DNA from: Vombatus ursinus
Taxonomy: Eukaryota; Chordata; Mammalia; Diprotodontia; Vombatidae
DNA: 64,000 bases
NCBI RefSeq assembly: GCF_900497805.2
Contig: NW_020954701.1
Location: 326,305 to 390,304, forward strand
Direction: 5' to 3'
Shown here: positions 32,245 to 43,259 of the stretch, in pieces
How positions within the stretch are numbered: the stretch's first letter is position 1
Layout: the number at the start of each line of letters is the position of its first letter
Position numbers and translations under genes: made by a program
The notes under the pieces: generated by a model
Told to the model about the DNA's origin: nothing
The model's input: the letters and a program-made list of their open reading frames with translations, nothing else
The model's database searches: none

Positions 32245-32490
32245 AACAAAATGGAAGAGCTGCATCCAGTATTCTTCATGGAGGAAGACTTGAGTTTAAA
32301 TCCTACCACAGAAACTTACTAGCTGTATGATCTTGGACGAGTCACTTAATGTCTTTCAAGCCTAAGCTTCCTTATCTGTGTGTAAAACGTGGGTTAAAAG
32401 TAGCACCTACCTCCCAGGATGGTTGTGAGCATGAAATGAGTTAATATTCATAAAGTGCTTTGCAATATAATTGCTAGCTACGCTTATTAT
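32245..32490 (+). repeat. MIR SINE
   Basis: 'GAGTTTAAATCCTACCACAG', 'TATGATCTTGGACGAGTCAC', 'GGATGGTTGTGAGCATGAAA', 'TCATAAAGTGCTTTGCAATA'. Confidence 0.85.
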
Positions 32491-32499
32491 TCATATAAA

Positions 32500-33310
32500 G
32501 AAACCAATGACCAAACACTTCCCTCAAGTCTACAAGTCGATGAGAATTTGCCAGGCTTTATGATAAGTGCTAGGGATACAAAGAAAGGCCAACAAAACCC
32601 AGTTCCTGCTGTCAAGGAGCTCAGTCTGATGGAGGAGACAACATGCAAAAACTTCACATGAACAAGATACATACAAAACATATTGGAGGTGATCTCAGAG
32701 GGAAGGGACTAGAATTAAGGAGGATATGGAAAGACTTCCAACACAAAGGGAGCTGAGACTTGGAAGAAGCTGGGGAATCCAGGAGGTGGAGATGAGGAGG
32801 GCAAGAATTTTAGGCATAGGGGGACAGCCAGTGAAAATGCATGGAGTCTTGAGATGGAGCGTTTTATGTGAGGAATTGTGAGGAGACCAGTGTCACTGGA
32901 TCACAGAATAGGTAGAAGAGGGGAGTGAGGTGTAAGAAGGATGAAAAAGGTAGGAAAGGGTCAGGTTTTAAAATTCCAAATAGAGGATTTTATATTTAAT
33001 TCTGGAGGTAATAGAGAGCCCCTGGAGTTTATCGATTGGGGGTGGAGGGGAAGAAACACGTTCAGATCTGTGCTTTAGGAAGATCAAATTGACAGCTGAG
33101 TAGAGGGTGGACTGGCATGGGAAGAAATACGAAGATCAATTAAAAGGCTATGGTAATTGTCCATGTGTGAGACGTTAAGGATGTGCTCCAGAGTAGCGGC
33201 AGTGTCAGGGGACACAAAGGGGAGTATATGAGAGATGTGGCCAAAGTACAAACGACGGAGTAACTAAACTAACAGATCAGTTATAGGGAGTGAGGAGTTG
33301 AGGAGGCATG
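32500..33310 (-). repeat. L2 LINE, antisense 0.8 kb
   Basis: Continuous antisense L2: 'CTAGGGATACAAAGAAAGGC', 'AAGGAGCTCAGTCTGATGGA', 'CCAGGAGGTGGAGATGAGGA', 'GGGGGACAGCCAGTGAAAAT', 'CCAGTGTCACTGGATCACAG', 'GAGAGCCCCTGGAGTTTATC' and 'GGCAGTGTCAGGGGACACAA'. It covers the C-terminal coding part and the 3' UTR. Confidence 0.9.
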
Positions 33311-33868
33311 TATCCTGGCATGTATCAGGGTAGATGTCTCTCCAGGAAACGTCCTTTGGGCAAGGTGACACCCACAGAAATGAGAGCCCACAACTGGAAA
33401 CTTTGTGAGCTGACTAAAAAGAGGCTGCAACCCAAAGAGGACGTGAAACTCTGACCTTTAGATCTCATTTCATAGAGGAAGACTGGGATTTCCCCATGTT
33501 TCCAGACATACAAAAATGTAGAAAAGTAAATGTAACAACTTTATACAAAATCAAAATGGAAATAACTCTGCTGGACGTCTGCTTTCATGGATTTGTGTGC
33601 ATTTACCATTGGTTCTGGGCTCCATTTCCAACTTTGGTAATTAGTCATATTTATACTAAATAACTATTATAACTTTATTTTTCTTACTCTATAGTTCTAT
33701 TGCTTGTGTCTATCCCCTTAAAATAATCTAGTAGACAACAGAATTTTTCCACATTCTTCCCACCACCTGCTATTCTTTTTAAAGGTTTCTCCAAACCCTC
33801 CATGACAATATATAGAAGGTAACAGCACCACAAAGAGCCAAGAGTCCAACTATCTGACCATTAGTAAG
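33311..33868. other. Unassigned sequence
   Basis: No gene or recognisable repeat. Confidence 0.5.
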
Positions 33869-33872
33869 AGGA

Positions 33873-34120
33873 CTGGGCAGCTAGGTGGCACATTGGATAG
33901 AGTGCTGGGCCTGTAGTCGGGAAGATTCACCTCCCTGAGTTCAAATCCAGCATCAGACACTTCCGAGCTGTGTCACTCTGGAAAAGTCACTCAACTCTGT
34001 TTGTCTCAGTTTCCTCATCTGTAAAATGAGCTGGAAAAGGAAATGGCAAACTACTCCAATATCTTTGCAAAGAAAACCCAAATGGGATCATGAAGAGTTA
34101 GACATGACTAAAACAAATAA
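33873..34120 (+). repeat. MAR1-type SINE
   Basis: 'GGCAGCTAGGTGGCACATTG', 'GAGTTCAAATCCAGCATCAG', 'GGAAATGGCAAACTACTCCA', 'TGAAGAGTTAGACATGACTA'. Confidence 0.92.
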
Positions 34121-34194
34121 GCAATGAGAGAATAATAAAGAAAGGAAATGGCAAGAGTGTTCATTTTCTCTTCTGACATAGTAATTAGACTAAT

Positions 34195-34330
34195 GATGAG
34201 ATGCAATGAGTGTAATGGCTAGTGATGGACTTGGGAATCAGGAAGATCTAGGTTAAAAGATCCTGCCTTTGGCACTTAACCAGCTGTGTGACTATGGGCT
34301 TCAATCAACTCTTTATCATGATCTGCAAAT
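34195..34330 (+). repeat. MIR fragment
   Basis: 'GGACTTGGGAATCAGGAAGA', 'GCACTTAACCAGCTGTGTGA' then a diverged end. Confidence 0.65.
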
Positions 34331-34339
34331 GTATAGACA

Positions 34340-34880
34340 CTGTGATCCACACTGGTGAATGGAAATCCCTTATGTGATAGTGCATTAGACAGACCAGAGC
34401 AAGGAATGACAAGGACTCTGAATTCTAACAAAGTAGTTGATAAAGTGCCTCATGATATCACTGCAGATAAGATAGAGATGTGGACTGAATAATAATATTA
34501 GTAGGTGGATTTGGAATTAACTGAGTGGTCAGACCCAAAGTCTAGATGATTAATGTCAAAGTGGAGAGCAACACCTAGTAAAGGCCTAGTTCTGTTCAAC
34601 ATTCTAATCAAGGCCTTGAACAACAACATAAATGGTATGCTTAATGCATCTGGGGTTGACACAATATTGGGAGGAATAACTAATACATTGGACAATAAAT
34701 ATAATCAGGATCTAAAATCATCTCACCAAAGTAGAAGACTGGCCAAAGCTAATAAGATAAAATTTAATAGGCGTGAGAGTAAAGTCCTACCAAATAGTTC
34801 ATGTGAAAAAGATCTTGAGGTTTTAGTGAACTATGAACTCAATGGGAATCAACAGCATGGCATACTTATTGGGTCTGTGA
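34340..34880 (+). repeat. CR1/L3 LINE RT fragment, sense
   Basis: The frame 34553-34954 reads VLFNILIKALNNNINGML, VDTILGGITNTLDN, LAKANKIKFNRRESKVL and SCEKDLEVLVNYELNGNQQ. In intact CR1/L3 this is VLFNIFINDLD...KFADDTKLGG...NKMKFNKDKCKVLH...CEKDLGVLVD. The catalytic FADD box reads SGVD here, so it is dead. Confidence 0.88.
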
Positions 34881-34949
34881 TATTAGTAATGCATGTAACT
34901 CCCTCCACTGGTACAGATTGCAACCCATCCATACATTCTCATCTGGTGA

Positions 34950-35060
34950 TGTGAATTCCCCAAGAGCAGGAACTACTTTGTGCCTTTCTTTGAATCTTCA
35001 GCACTAAAGCACAGCACCTGGTGCTTAATAAATGATTATAGATTGACTGGTGCTATTTTT
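34950..35060 (+). repeat. L2 3'-end fragment
   Basis: 'CCCCAAGAGCAGGAACTACT', 'TGCCTTTCTTTGAATCTTCA', 'CACCTGGTGCTTAATAAATG', 'ATTGACTGGTG'. Confidence 0.75.
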
Positions 35061-35124
35061 ATCTATGTTTCCCCCACCTCCATTAATCTTCAATAAACCA
35101 ATTAATTATTTGTTAGAAGTCTTC

Positions 35125-35336
35125 CTCTAGGTCAAGGGTTCTTAACCTGTTTTGTGTCATGGACCTTTTGGCAATCTGGTGAAGCCTATGGATCCCTTCT
35201 CAGAATGAGGTTTTTAAATGCATAAAATAAAATACATAGAGCTACTAAGGAAACCAATTTTATTGAAATACAGTGATCAAAATATTTTTTAAAAAACAAG
35301 TTCATCTACCCCAGGCTTAGAATTCCTGTTCTAGGT
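35125..35336 (+). mobile_element. Short hAT transposon, 196 bp, with 8-bp target duplication
   Basis: The element 35133-35328 has ends CAAGGGTTCTTAACCTG and GGCTTAGAATTCCTG, imperfect inverted repeats of each other. Target duplication CTCTAGGT (35125-35132) against TTCTAGGT (35329-35336), one mismatch. Interior 'GGACCTTTTGGCAATCTGGT' and 'CAGAATGAGGTTTTTAAATG' recurs in the copy at 46501-46692. Non-coding. Confidence 0.9.
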
Positions 35337-35339
35337 CTA

Positions 35340-35985
35340 AACATGTTATGGGTACCACTGCATCATTCAGGCTGTCCTGATATTCCTCAATATCTCTATA
35401 TGGCAGGCCCACCTCCTTTTCCAATCAATTATTTCTTTTTAATATCTATTATGCCAACCCTTGCACACAAGTCTGTGGAGGTAATATGTTGTAGCCTAAT
35501 GTCTTAGGTCAGGAACATGCTGACCTCAAATACAAATTTACAATCTGGAAAGACTGAATCAATGAAGCAACTAATAATAATTCTTAAAAACCCTTTTACT
35601 AAATATAAATATAAAAAAATAAATATTAACAAGCACATAGCAAAGATGTAAGCAAGCATTTGCCAAGTATATACAGGTGCAGTTCTTCAGGCCCCTGTCC
35701 ATGGGGACCCACCCAGGATCAACTGACCCAGATAATTAATAACAGCCATAAGGGAAATAAAGTTTGCCAAATATGAAGACCTGCAACTCTTCTTGATACT
35801 GGCTTATATAAAATATAGCTCTACATCTTTGTATGAGACTCCAAAAAAAGTGAGACAGTGCATTTAGCCCATCCCATTCAGGGTGTCCATGATCAAGGGC
35901 TACATATATGTTTTAAATCATTAATATAATGCAATCTAATCTTCCGAAGGCTTGAGCAAAAGGAATATAACACACTCCACATTCT
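35340..35985. other. Unassigned sequence
   Basis: No gene or recognisable repeat. Confidence 0.5.
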
Positions 35986-35989
35986 TGAA

Positions 35990-36172
35990 ATTTGTAAGGA
36001 ATCTAAATTAAGCCCCCCAGCTTATAGCTGGCAGACTCCACTCTCCTCCCTTTTTAGAACATTACTACTTCTGCCCTTCACTTGTAGCCTTCCCTCTCTT
36101 GACAACCGTTCAAAGATCACAGACAGTCTCAGCAATTGCATCTGTAAATTTTTTTTTTTCTAGAAGCCTTTG
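35990..36172 (-). repeat. CR1/L3 fragment, antisense
   Basis: 'CTTATAGCTGGCAGACTCCA', 'CTCTCCTCCCTTTTTAGAAC', 'CGTTCAAAGATCACAGACAG', 'TCTCAGCAATTGCATCTG' parallels 6600-6640 and 27015-27050 of other copies. It continues, after a MIR, at 36405. Confidence 0.75.
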
Positions 36173-36179
36173 ATATGGC

Positions 36180-36404
36180 ATCAAAGGAAGCAAGGTGGAG
36201 GGGCTAGAGGGAGACAAGGAGAAATGTAATAGAGTGGAAAAATCCTAGAGATGGCATCAGAGAGCCTGGTTTTGTGTCAAGGCTCTTGGGAACAATATTT
36301 TACTTTTTCGTAGGCTTCAATTTCCTCCTCTATAAAATAAGGAGATTGGACCTCTGAGGTCGCTGCCAACTATACTTCTATGATCTTATGTCTCTTCTTC
36401 AACT
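36180..36404 (+). repeat. MIR SINE nested in CR1/L3
   Basis: 'AGATGGCATCAGAGAGCCTG', 'CAATTTCCTCCTCTATAAAA', 'GGAGATTGGACCTCTGAGGT', 'CTATACTTCTATGATCTTAT'. Confidence 0.75.
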
Positions 36405-36455
36405 TCCTATTGCCCACTTTTGTTCAGTTCTTCCTAGTATTACACTGGGCAGTAT

Positions 36456-36670
36456 TGAAATTAAAGGGATTGTTCTCCTTGATAGAGAAATGAAATCATT
36501 TATTGAAATTAAAGAGATTGTTCTTCTTGACAGAAAAAATAAAATTATTTGTTGAAATTAAAAGGTCTGTTCTTCTTGACAGAGAAAATAAATTTATTTA
36601 TTTAAATTAAAGGATTTGTTGAAATTAAAGGGATTGTTCTCTTTGACAGAGAAGATAAGATTTAATTGGT
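36456..36670 (+). repeat. ~49-bp tandem repeat, about 4.4 units
   Basis: Units start with (T)GAAATTAAAG at 36456, 36504, 36553, 36602 (decayed) and 36620, spaced 48, 49, 49 and 18. Each complete unit carries 'GTTCTYCTTGAYAGA' plus an A-rich 'AAATAAAATTATTT' end. The core matches the CR1/L3 linker piece (TTCTCCTTGGTAGAGAGAAG at 7150 and TTCTCCTTGGGATAGAAAGA at 27191), so the array grew inside this CR1/L3 copy. Confidence 0.9.
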
Positions 36671-36679
36671 TGAATGCAT

Positions 36680-37432
36680 TGCCGGTGAATTGTGAGCTGA
36701 TCCAACCATTCTGGAGAGCAATCAACTATGCCCAAAGGGCTATAAAAATGTGCATACCCTTTGATCCAGCAATACCACTATTAGGTCTGTATCCCAAAGA
36801 GATCATAAAAAAGGGAAAAGGATCTACATGTACAAAAATATTTATAGCAGCACTTTTTGTGGTAGCAAAGAATAGAAAATTGAGTGGATACCCATCAAGT
36901 GGGAATGGCTGAACAAGTTGTGGTATATGAATGTAATGGAACACTATTGTGCTATAGGAAATGATGAGCAGGTGGACTTCAGAAAAACCTGGAAAGACTT
37001 ATATGAACTGATGCTGAGTGAAGTGAGCGGAACCAGGAGAACATCGTACATAGTAACAGCAACATTGTGCAATGACCAACTTTGATAGACTTAGCTCTTC
37101 CCAGAAATTCAATGATCTAAGACAATTCCAAGAGACTTATGATGGAAAATGCTGTTCACATCCACAGAAAGAACTGTGGAGTCTGAATGCAGACAGAAGC
37201 ATACTATTTTCTCTTTTTCTTCTTTCTCATGTTTTTTTTTTCCTTTTTTTCTGATTCTTCTTTCACAACATGACTAATGTGGAAATATGTTTAATATGAT
37301 TGTACGTGTATAACCTATATCGGATTGCATACCATCTTGGGGAGGGAGAAAAAAATTTGCAACTCAAAATCTTATAAAAGTGAATGTTGAAAACTATCTT
37401 TGCACATAATTGGAAAAAATAAAATACTCTTA
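36680..37432 (+). repeat. L1 3' end with ORF2 C-terminus
   Basis: The frame 36616-36912 reads NCELIQPFWRAINYAQRAIK, MCIPFDPAIPLLGLYPKEI and IFIAALFVVAKNRK, the L1 ORF2 C-terminus. The 3' UTR follows with 'GCAATGACCAACTTTGATAG', 'GGAGTCTGAATGCAGACAGA', 'ATCGGATTGCATACCATCTT' and an A-rich end. It is inserted in the CR1/L3 copy: the text from 37433 ('GTTGCTCCTTCTCACTGTTG') continues that element. Confidence 0.9.
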
Positions 37433-37554
37433 AGTAGGGGGAAGAAGAAATAAATAGTTGCTCCTTCTCACTGTTGTGAATTATTCTAATCCCATCCATT
37501 CTGTGCTGTGACCTGTACCTTCTTTAAGCCTCCTCTTGTTCCCAACATAGCTTT
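37433..37554 (-). repeat. CR1/L3 fragment between two L1 insertions
   Basis: 'TAGTTGCTCCTTCTCACTGT', 'CCTTCTTTAAGCCTCCTCTT', 'CCCAACATAGC' matches the linker region of CR1/L3 in antisense. Confidence 0.7.
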
Positions 37555-38002
37555 AAAAGTACTTTCTCACACTGTATACAATAACAGCCACATTGTGTGA
37601 TGACTAACTTTCACAGACTTGGCTCTTCTCAGTAATGCAAGGATCTAAGACAATTCCAAAAGACTTATGATGGAAAATGATATCCACACGCAGAGAAAAA
37701 ACTATGGAGTCTGAATGCAGACTGAAGCATACTATTTGCTCTCTTTTTTGTTGTTGTTATTTTGTTTCTTCTTTCTCCTGGTTCTTCCCATTGGTCCTAA
37801 TTCTTCTTTACAACATGACTAATGTGAAAATATGCTTAATATGAATGTATATGTAGAGCCTCTATGAGACCGCATGCTGTCTTGGGGAATGGGGAGGAGA
37901 GGGAGAGGGAGAAATTTTAAAATTCAAAAGCTTACAGAAGTGAATGTAGAAAACAAAATAAATAAATAAAAAGTTTAAATAAGAAAAAAAAAGTACTTTT
38001 TC
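37555..38002 (+). repeat. 5'-truncated L1 3' end with target duplication
   Basis: The body 37569-37988 has 'CACATTGTGTGATGACTAAC', 'GGATCTAAGACAATTCCAAA', 'GACTAATGTGAAAATATGCT' and a TAAATAAATAAAAAG end. Target duplication AAAAGTACTTTCTC (37555-37568) against AAAAGTACTTTTTC (about 37989-38002), one mismatch. Confidence 0.92.
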
Positions 38003-38059
38003 TTGTCCTTAGCATTTATAGGAGTAACTCCTTACACTGAGTTTTAGCATTTGCTGTCC

Positions 38060-38500
38060 CACTGCAACAGGAGACACAATTTTGTCACAGTGCCCTTGCT
38101 TCCAGTCAAATTGTTGTTTCAGCAAAATGTGCTATTTCTTACACATAAAATTTCATCTCCCACCTCTGTCCCTTTGCACAAACTATTCCATAGCTGCGAT
38201 TCTCACTCTTCACCTCTGTTTCTTAGAACCCCTGGCTTCCATCAAGTACAACCTTCTCCAAAAAGCCATTCCTGATTCCCCAAGTGTCATTGCCCTCCTC
38301 CCACCACAAAAAAAAAAATCACTTGTGTATTTATTTTGTATCTTGTATTTACTTATTTATGAATAGAATTTGTTCTCTCTTCCTAATGGGCTCTAAGCTT
38401 TTTAAGGATGGAGGTTTTCTCAATTTTGTATTTGCAACTCTAAAACCTAACACAATGCCTGGCACATAGTAGGCATAGAAGGCTTGTTGATCAAATGAGT
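38060..38500 (+). repeat. L2 3' end
   Basis: 'AACCCCTGGCTTCCATCAAG', 'AAAAAGCCATTCCTGATTCC', 'TGGGCTCTAAGCTTTTTAAG', 'CACAATGCCTGGCACATAGT' in L2 order. Confidence 0.88.
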
Positions 38501-38619
38501 GATTAATGTGCTCCAATGACTTGAACTCAACAAAGGAATTGGGTGAGAGGCAATGTAGTATATATGGAAGGTATTATCACTCTGGAGTCAGGATGTGGGT
38601 TCAACTCCTGTCTCTGATA

Positions 38620-38960
38620 AGTTGCTTTTATCTGGGTATTCAGAATTTCATTCTTGAGAGCTTTGCATACCTCTTGAGCTGACTTCCCATCTAGAATTTT
38701 AAGCCATGGGATACTCCCCATCCTTTTTCTACACCCATTGGAACTCTCTCTTAAAATCTTAAAGTCATGTTAAACTAAGCCTCATCCTTGTCTCCTTTGG
38801 CATGAATTTCAAAACGAGCTATCACTTTCCCCCAAAGTTTCTACTTTAGCATCTAGTTCCTTCTCATTGGTCAGAATCAGATCTAGAACAGTAATTTCCC
38901 TTTGTTACTTCCTCCAACCTTTGTTGAAACCTGCCAGGGGTTAGCCCTAGACCATTACAC
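38620..38960 (-). repeat. CR1/L3 fragment, antisense (end of EN domain)
   Basis: Parallels 8083-8400: 'TCATTGGTCAGAATCAGATC', 'TAGAACAGTAATTTCCCTTT', 'ACTTCCTCCAACCTTTGTTG'. The minus strand includes the LTNEKELDAKV-like remnant of the endonuclease end. Confidence 0.75.
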
Positions 38961-39450
38961 AAGCATCTAATATATATATATTTAGGGATGAGGGAAGTGT
39001 ATCATGGAAGGCCAACAATCTAATGTAGCAAATATTGGATCATAAATGCAGACCTCTCAACATAGAAACTAACAAAAGGAAAAAAAGTTCAACATACACT
39101 TCAGATGTAAAAGTGAACAATATAAATTCACTTTTCTTTGCTTGGAGGATTTATCATTATTATCATCATCAACATCATAATCTCAAAACAAGTGTTTAAA
39201 ACTTAATTCCTGTTAACTACGATTATATCTTGGAGCTCATCAAGAAAAACATGATATATCCAAATTCTGGGTCTACCAATTCAAAATTCCTTTAAATAGT
39301 AATTTTTAGAATTTTGTTGAATGATATGTCCCATTTTATTATTTATTAAACCAATACTTTATAGCAACTTTATTATTCATATTTTTAAAGGATATGAAGA
39401 AACTACAGTGGAAGAAGTTCTAGTAAGTCCTATAGAAAAAGGTCAAAGAA
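38961..39450. other. Unassigned AT-rich sequence
   Basis: No gene or recognisable repeat. Confidence 0.5.
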
Positions 39451-39454
39451 GAAA

Positions 39455-39650
39455 TCATGGAATCACACCATCTCAGAGGTGGAAGTGACCTCAAAGGTTA
39501 TCTAATCTAGCCCATATCTAAGCAAGAAACAACTTTAAGACATACTTAACAAGTGGTTATCCAGTCATAGCTTGAAGACCTCTAAGTGAGAGGGAAACCA
39601 TGGTCTCCTGATGCAATCTATTCTACTTTTGGAGAGCTCTAGGAGTTGGG
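39455..39650 (-). repeat. CR1/L3 3' end, antisense
   Basis: 'GGAATCACACCATCTCAGAG', 'GTGGAAGTGACCTCAAAGGT', 'CAAGTGGTTATCCAGTCATA', 'GCTTGAAGACCTCTAAGTGA', 'GGGAAACCATGGTCTCCTGA'. Confidence 0.85.
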
Positions 39651-39919
39651 TTTGTTTAACAAAGGAAAGGCTAAGGATTGATTTCACAGCTTCACAGCAA
39701 CCTACAAATTCAGATTGAGTTTATAGCCCAATTTATCATTACTGCCACCAAATATTGGTTTAGAATTCTGTAGCATAGTTCCTAAAGAATTCTGCAAGAA
39801 CCCCCAAGGGTTGCAATTCACAGCTGTTTTAAAAGATTGCATAGAAAATAGAGAGGCCTCAACTGATTAATATATCCAGTCCTCTGACTTCATATAGGAC
39901 TAATTTTTCACCAATGTTT

Positions 39920-40115
39920 GATGAGACAGTATGGTATTACAGAGAGAAAACCGGATCTTGAATTAGGAGCTATATTAGAATCTTGAATCTGTTACTATCT
40001 ATGTAACTCCTTGAACCTCTTAGGGGTTCAGTCTCCTCATCTGAGATGAGAGGGTTGGATTAAATTATTTACATTGTTTCTTCATGTGCTAAATCTAAGA
40101 TCTTCTGATCTCCAT
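39920..40115 (+). repeat. MIR SINE
   Basis: 'CGGATCTTGAATTAGGAGCT', 'GTAACTCCTTGAACCTCTTA', 'AGATGAGAGGGTTGGATTAA', 'GCTAAATCTAAGATCTTCTG'. Confidence 0.75.
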
Positions 40116-40235
40116 AGATAAAGACTATCTCGGTCATCTATTTTTAAGTGTTCAATTATTCATATAATTTGCTTTATGTTTTGTCACTATTCAATCTGAT
40201 TTCCTCTTCTTTTCTGTTTGGAGCTTTTTTGTTTT

Positions 40236-41032
40236 TGTTATTCCAACTAATAGTATTTTATTTTTCCAATTACGTGTAGAGATGGTTTTCAAGATTCACT
40301 TTTATGAGATTTTGAGTTCCAAATTTTTTTCTCCCTCCTTCCCCTTCCTCTCCCCAAGACGGCATGCTATGTAATAGAGGCTATCCATGTACAATCATAT
40401 TAAACATACTCCCACATTAGTCATGTTGTGAAAGAAGAATCAGAACAAAAGGGAAAAACCATGAGAAAGAAAAAACAAAAAACAAAAAAAGAGAAAGCAG
40501 TCTACTTCAATCTGCATTCAGACTCCATAGTTCTTTCTCTGGATGTGGACAGCATTTTCCATCATGAGTCTCTTGGAATTGTCTTAAATCCTCGAATTGA
40601 TGAGAAGAGCTAAGTTTATCAAGGTTGATCATCGCACAGTGTTGCTGTTACTGTGCACAATGTTCTGGTTCTGCTCACTTCACTCAGCATCAGTTCATGT
40701 AAGTCTTTCCAGGTTTTTCTGAAATCTGCCTGCTCAACATTTCTTATAGAACATTAGTATCCTATTACATTCATTTACCACAACTTGTTCAGCCATTCCT
40801 CACTTGATGGGCACCCCCTCAATTTCCAATTCTTTGCCACCACAAAAAGAGCTGCTATAAATATTGTGGGTACATGTGGGTACATGTGGGTTCTTTTCCC
40901 TTTTTTATAATCTCTTTGGGATACAGACCTAGTAGGGGTATTGCTGAATCAAAGGATATGCACATTTTTATAGCCCTTTGGGCATAGTTCCAAATTGCTC
41001 TCCAGAATGGTTGGATCAGTTCACAACTTGTT
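40236..41032 (-). repeat. L1 3' end, antisense, 0.8 kb
   Basis: The full 3' UTR in reverse ('CCCAAGACGGCATGCTATGT', 'CATACTCCCACATTAGTCAT', 'CAGACTCCATAGTTCTTTCT'), then the ORF2 end ('CACTTCACTCAGCATCAGTT', 'CCAATTCTTTGCCACCACAA', 'AGCTGCTATAAATATTGTGG'). A 10-bp unit GTGGGTACAT is tandemly repeated at 40866-40890. Confidence 0.92.
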
Positions 41033-41430
41033 CGGAGGTTTTTACAACATACACAGGTGACACACAGGACTCCTCACTCCCTGAGCGCTTGGTGAGATGA
41101 AACTAATAAAAAACTGGAGAACCAGTGATGTCAACTAATAGTGTCAGACATGATGAATGAGGTAAAGGAAATTGTTCCTAATATAAGATTTGTTGCAACT
41201 TGAATTGGCTTCTCCCGATTTGGCTGCTAAGACTTACACTTCCTTCCCCACAGAGCTGTGATGGGCTCTCTTTATTTCAAAATGGAATCCCTTAGGTTCT
41301 CGGAGCTATTTTTGGTAATATTTCCAATTGCTACAAGAATAATGTTGGGATAATGTCATTATTAGTAGGAGATTACTGAGTTTTTTTCATTTCATTTTCC
41401 CATCCCACAAAGACCTATTTATTCTTATAA
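41033..41430. other. Unassigned sequence
   Basis: No gene or recognisable repeat. Confidence 0.5.
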
Positions 41431-41435
41431 TTCTC

Positions 41436-41630
41436 CTACACTAGGGGTGGGGAACCTTTGGCCTCGAGGGCACATGTGGCCCTCTAGGTCCTCAAGTGTG
41501 GCCCTTTGACTGAAGCCACACTTCACAAAACAAATCCCTTTAATGAAAGGATTTATTCTGTAAAACTTGGACTCAGTCAAAAACCCAGAAGGCCATATGT
41601 GGCCTCGAGCCCACAGCTTCCCCTACACAG
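41436..41630 (+). mobile_element. Short hAT transposon, ~179 bp
   Basis: The element 41444-41622 opens GGGGTGGGGAACCTTTGGCC and closes GGCCTCGAGCCCACAGCTTC plus CC, imperfect inverted ends with GC-rich GGCCTCGAG motifs. The 8-bp flanks CTACACTA and CTACACAG differ at two positions. Interior 'GTGGCCCTTTGACTGAAGCC' and 'AAACTTGGACTCAGTCAAAA' form a second inverted pair. Non-coding. Confidence 0.85.
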
Positions 41631-43255
41631 TGCAGTTTTTATCCCTTAAATTGCTACAAGAAAACTATGATTTACTTGAAACTGGATAACTAGAACCTAG
41701 ATCAACTCCCAGATTTTTTTTGTCTGCGTGTCACCTGAGAGTGACAAGTAACAAACAACAAGAAAATTAACTATTAGGAATTGAGTTTTTAAAAAGCAAC
41801 TTCCAACATTTCTCCGGAGCTCATGCATCTTCAGCCCATTTTCTTATGTCTTCTGCATCTATAATACTATACGTAATTAATTCTAAGAATAATGAAAAAT
41901 TCTATGGTTCTGTAGTGCTGAAGAACCATAAGATCATAAGCCATTAAAAAAACAAGGGATTAAAGTAAAAAAAAAAAGGGGTTTCCAAGACCATCATTTA
42001 AAAAGAAAAGCAAATTACTCAAAAATCCCACTGCTTGAGTATTCTGGTTAAGTGAAATTTTCCTCTAGAGTTTGGCCTGAGGGAAAAGTGACAAGACAAG
42101 ACAAACATATGTGGAGAGTAGTACTTGCAATTACATAACTGCACACTCTGTCAGGATACATGTTATTTCTAAAACCACAATTAACAAACCACAGTGGAAA
42201 ATTCAGCTACTCGGGAGAGAATTGGTAAGATAATATTCTGCAAGGTTTCCTATTCTGCTATGCATGCTCAAGTGGCCTATATTTGTAGTGCCTTTTTTTT
42301 AAGATCTAAAGTTATGAAAGAGAAGCTCATTTTTCAGGCAAAAGTGTGCTAGCATCATGTGCTAAGGAGAAAAGGTAGGAATAAATGGGGCAGTAAAGAA
42401 TATTTGTGATAATGTATAGTTGGAAATGTTGACATCTGGAATAAGGATCTAAATTTGGATCTTGGATCCATTACTATCTGCTTAATAAGACCTTGGACCT
42501 CTTATGTAGAGACCATGTATACATTTTTTTTTGACTATACAAGGAGCTTTTTGATCTTGTTGAATAAAAATTGTATGTTTCATTCTTTCTTCAGTTTCAC
42601 ACATCAATCTTTCCTTGATGATGACAGGAATTTTACAAGTGATGCACTTCCTAGAATTTGGCTAAACTGGTTCTCCAATGATAGGCCCATACTTCAAGCG
42701 TCTCCAACTTGACAGGACCTACCATCAGCTTACCCACTGTCAGTATGCCTTGTGAAAACTTATGGTTCACCACTACTGCACCATGATGTGACAATGCTGT
42801 AGGACTTCAGTTGTGGAAAGAAAATAGTCCTGAGACATTCTAAGAATCTAACAGGCCTGATTTTATTATATTTTTCAATCTGTGAATATTTGCTAAGAAT
42901 ACTGAAGTATGTACCATTTCTGAGAACTACTCAAGAGTATGGAAAATCACCTGCAAAATAATCTATCAAAAGTTTATGTAAAACAATCAATTATATTATT
43001 TCTTAGAGTACAAGTAGGGAAACTATAACCATTCCATCCTCTCTTACCCTTAACCCTCTCCCTACTCTGCCCCCCCCAAAACAAACCAGTGATACTTATC
43101 AGACCATCACACTGAATCTCCAAAAATAATTTCTTCCCTAGAAACTGCTATGACTGAACTTGCTAGAGCAGACCTTGAGGTTTTCATCATGTCCCGAGTG
43201 ACTGAAGAGCTGTGCATAGTGAGGTTAATTTCTAAAGAGCAGATTAGAAATTTCA
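41631..43255. other. Mostly unassigned, with one MIR fragment
   Basis: A MIR-like piece at about 42440-42520 ('TGGATCCATTACTATCTGCT', 'GACCTTGGACCTCTTATGTA'). The rest shows no gene or named repeat; frame 42455-42712 has no domain. Confidence 0.5.
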
Positions 43256-43259
43256 ATGT

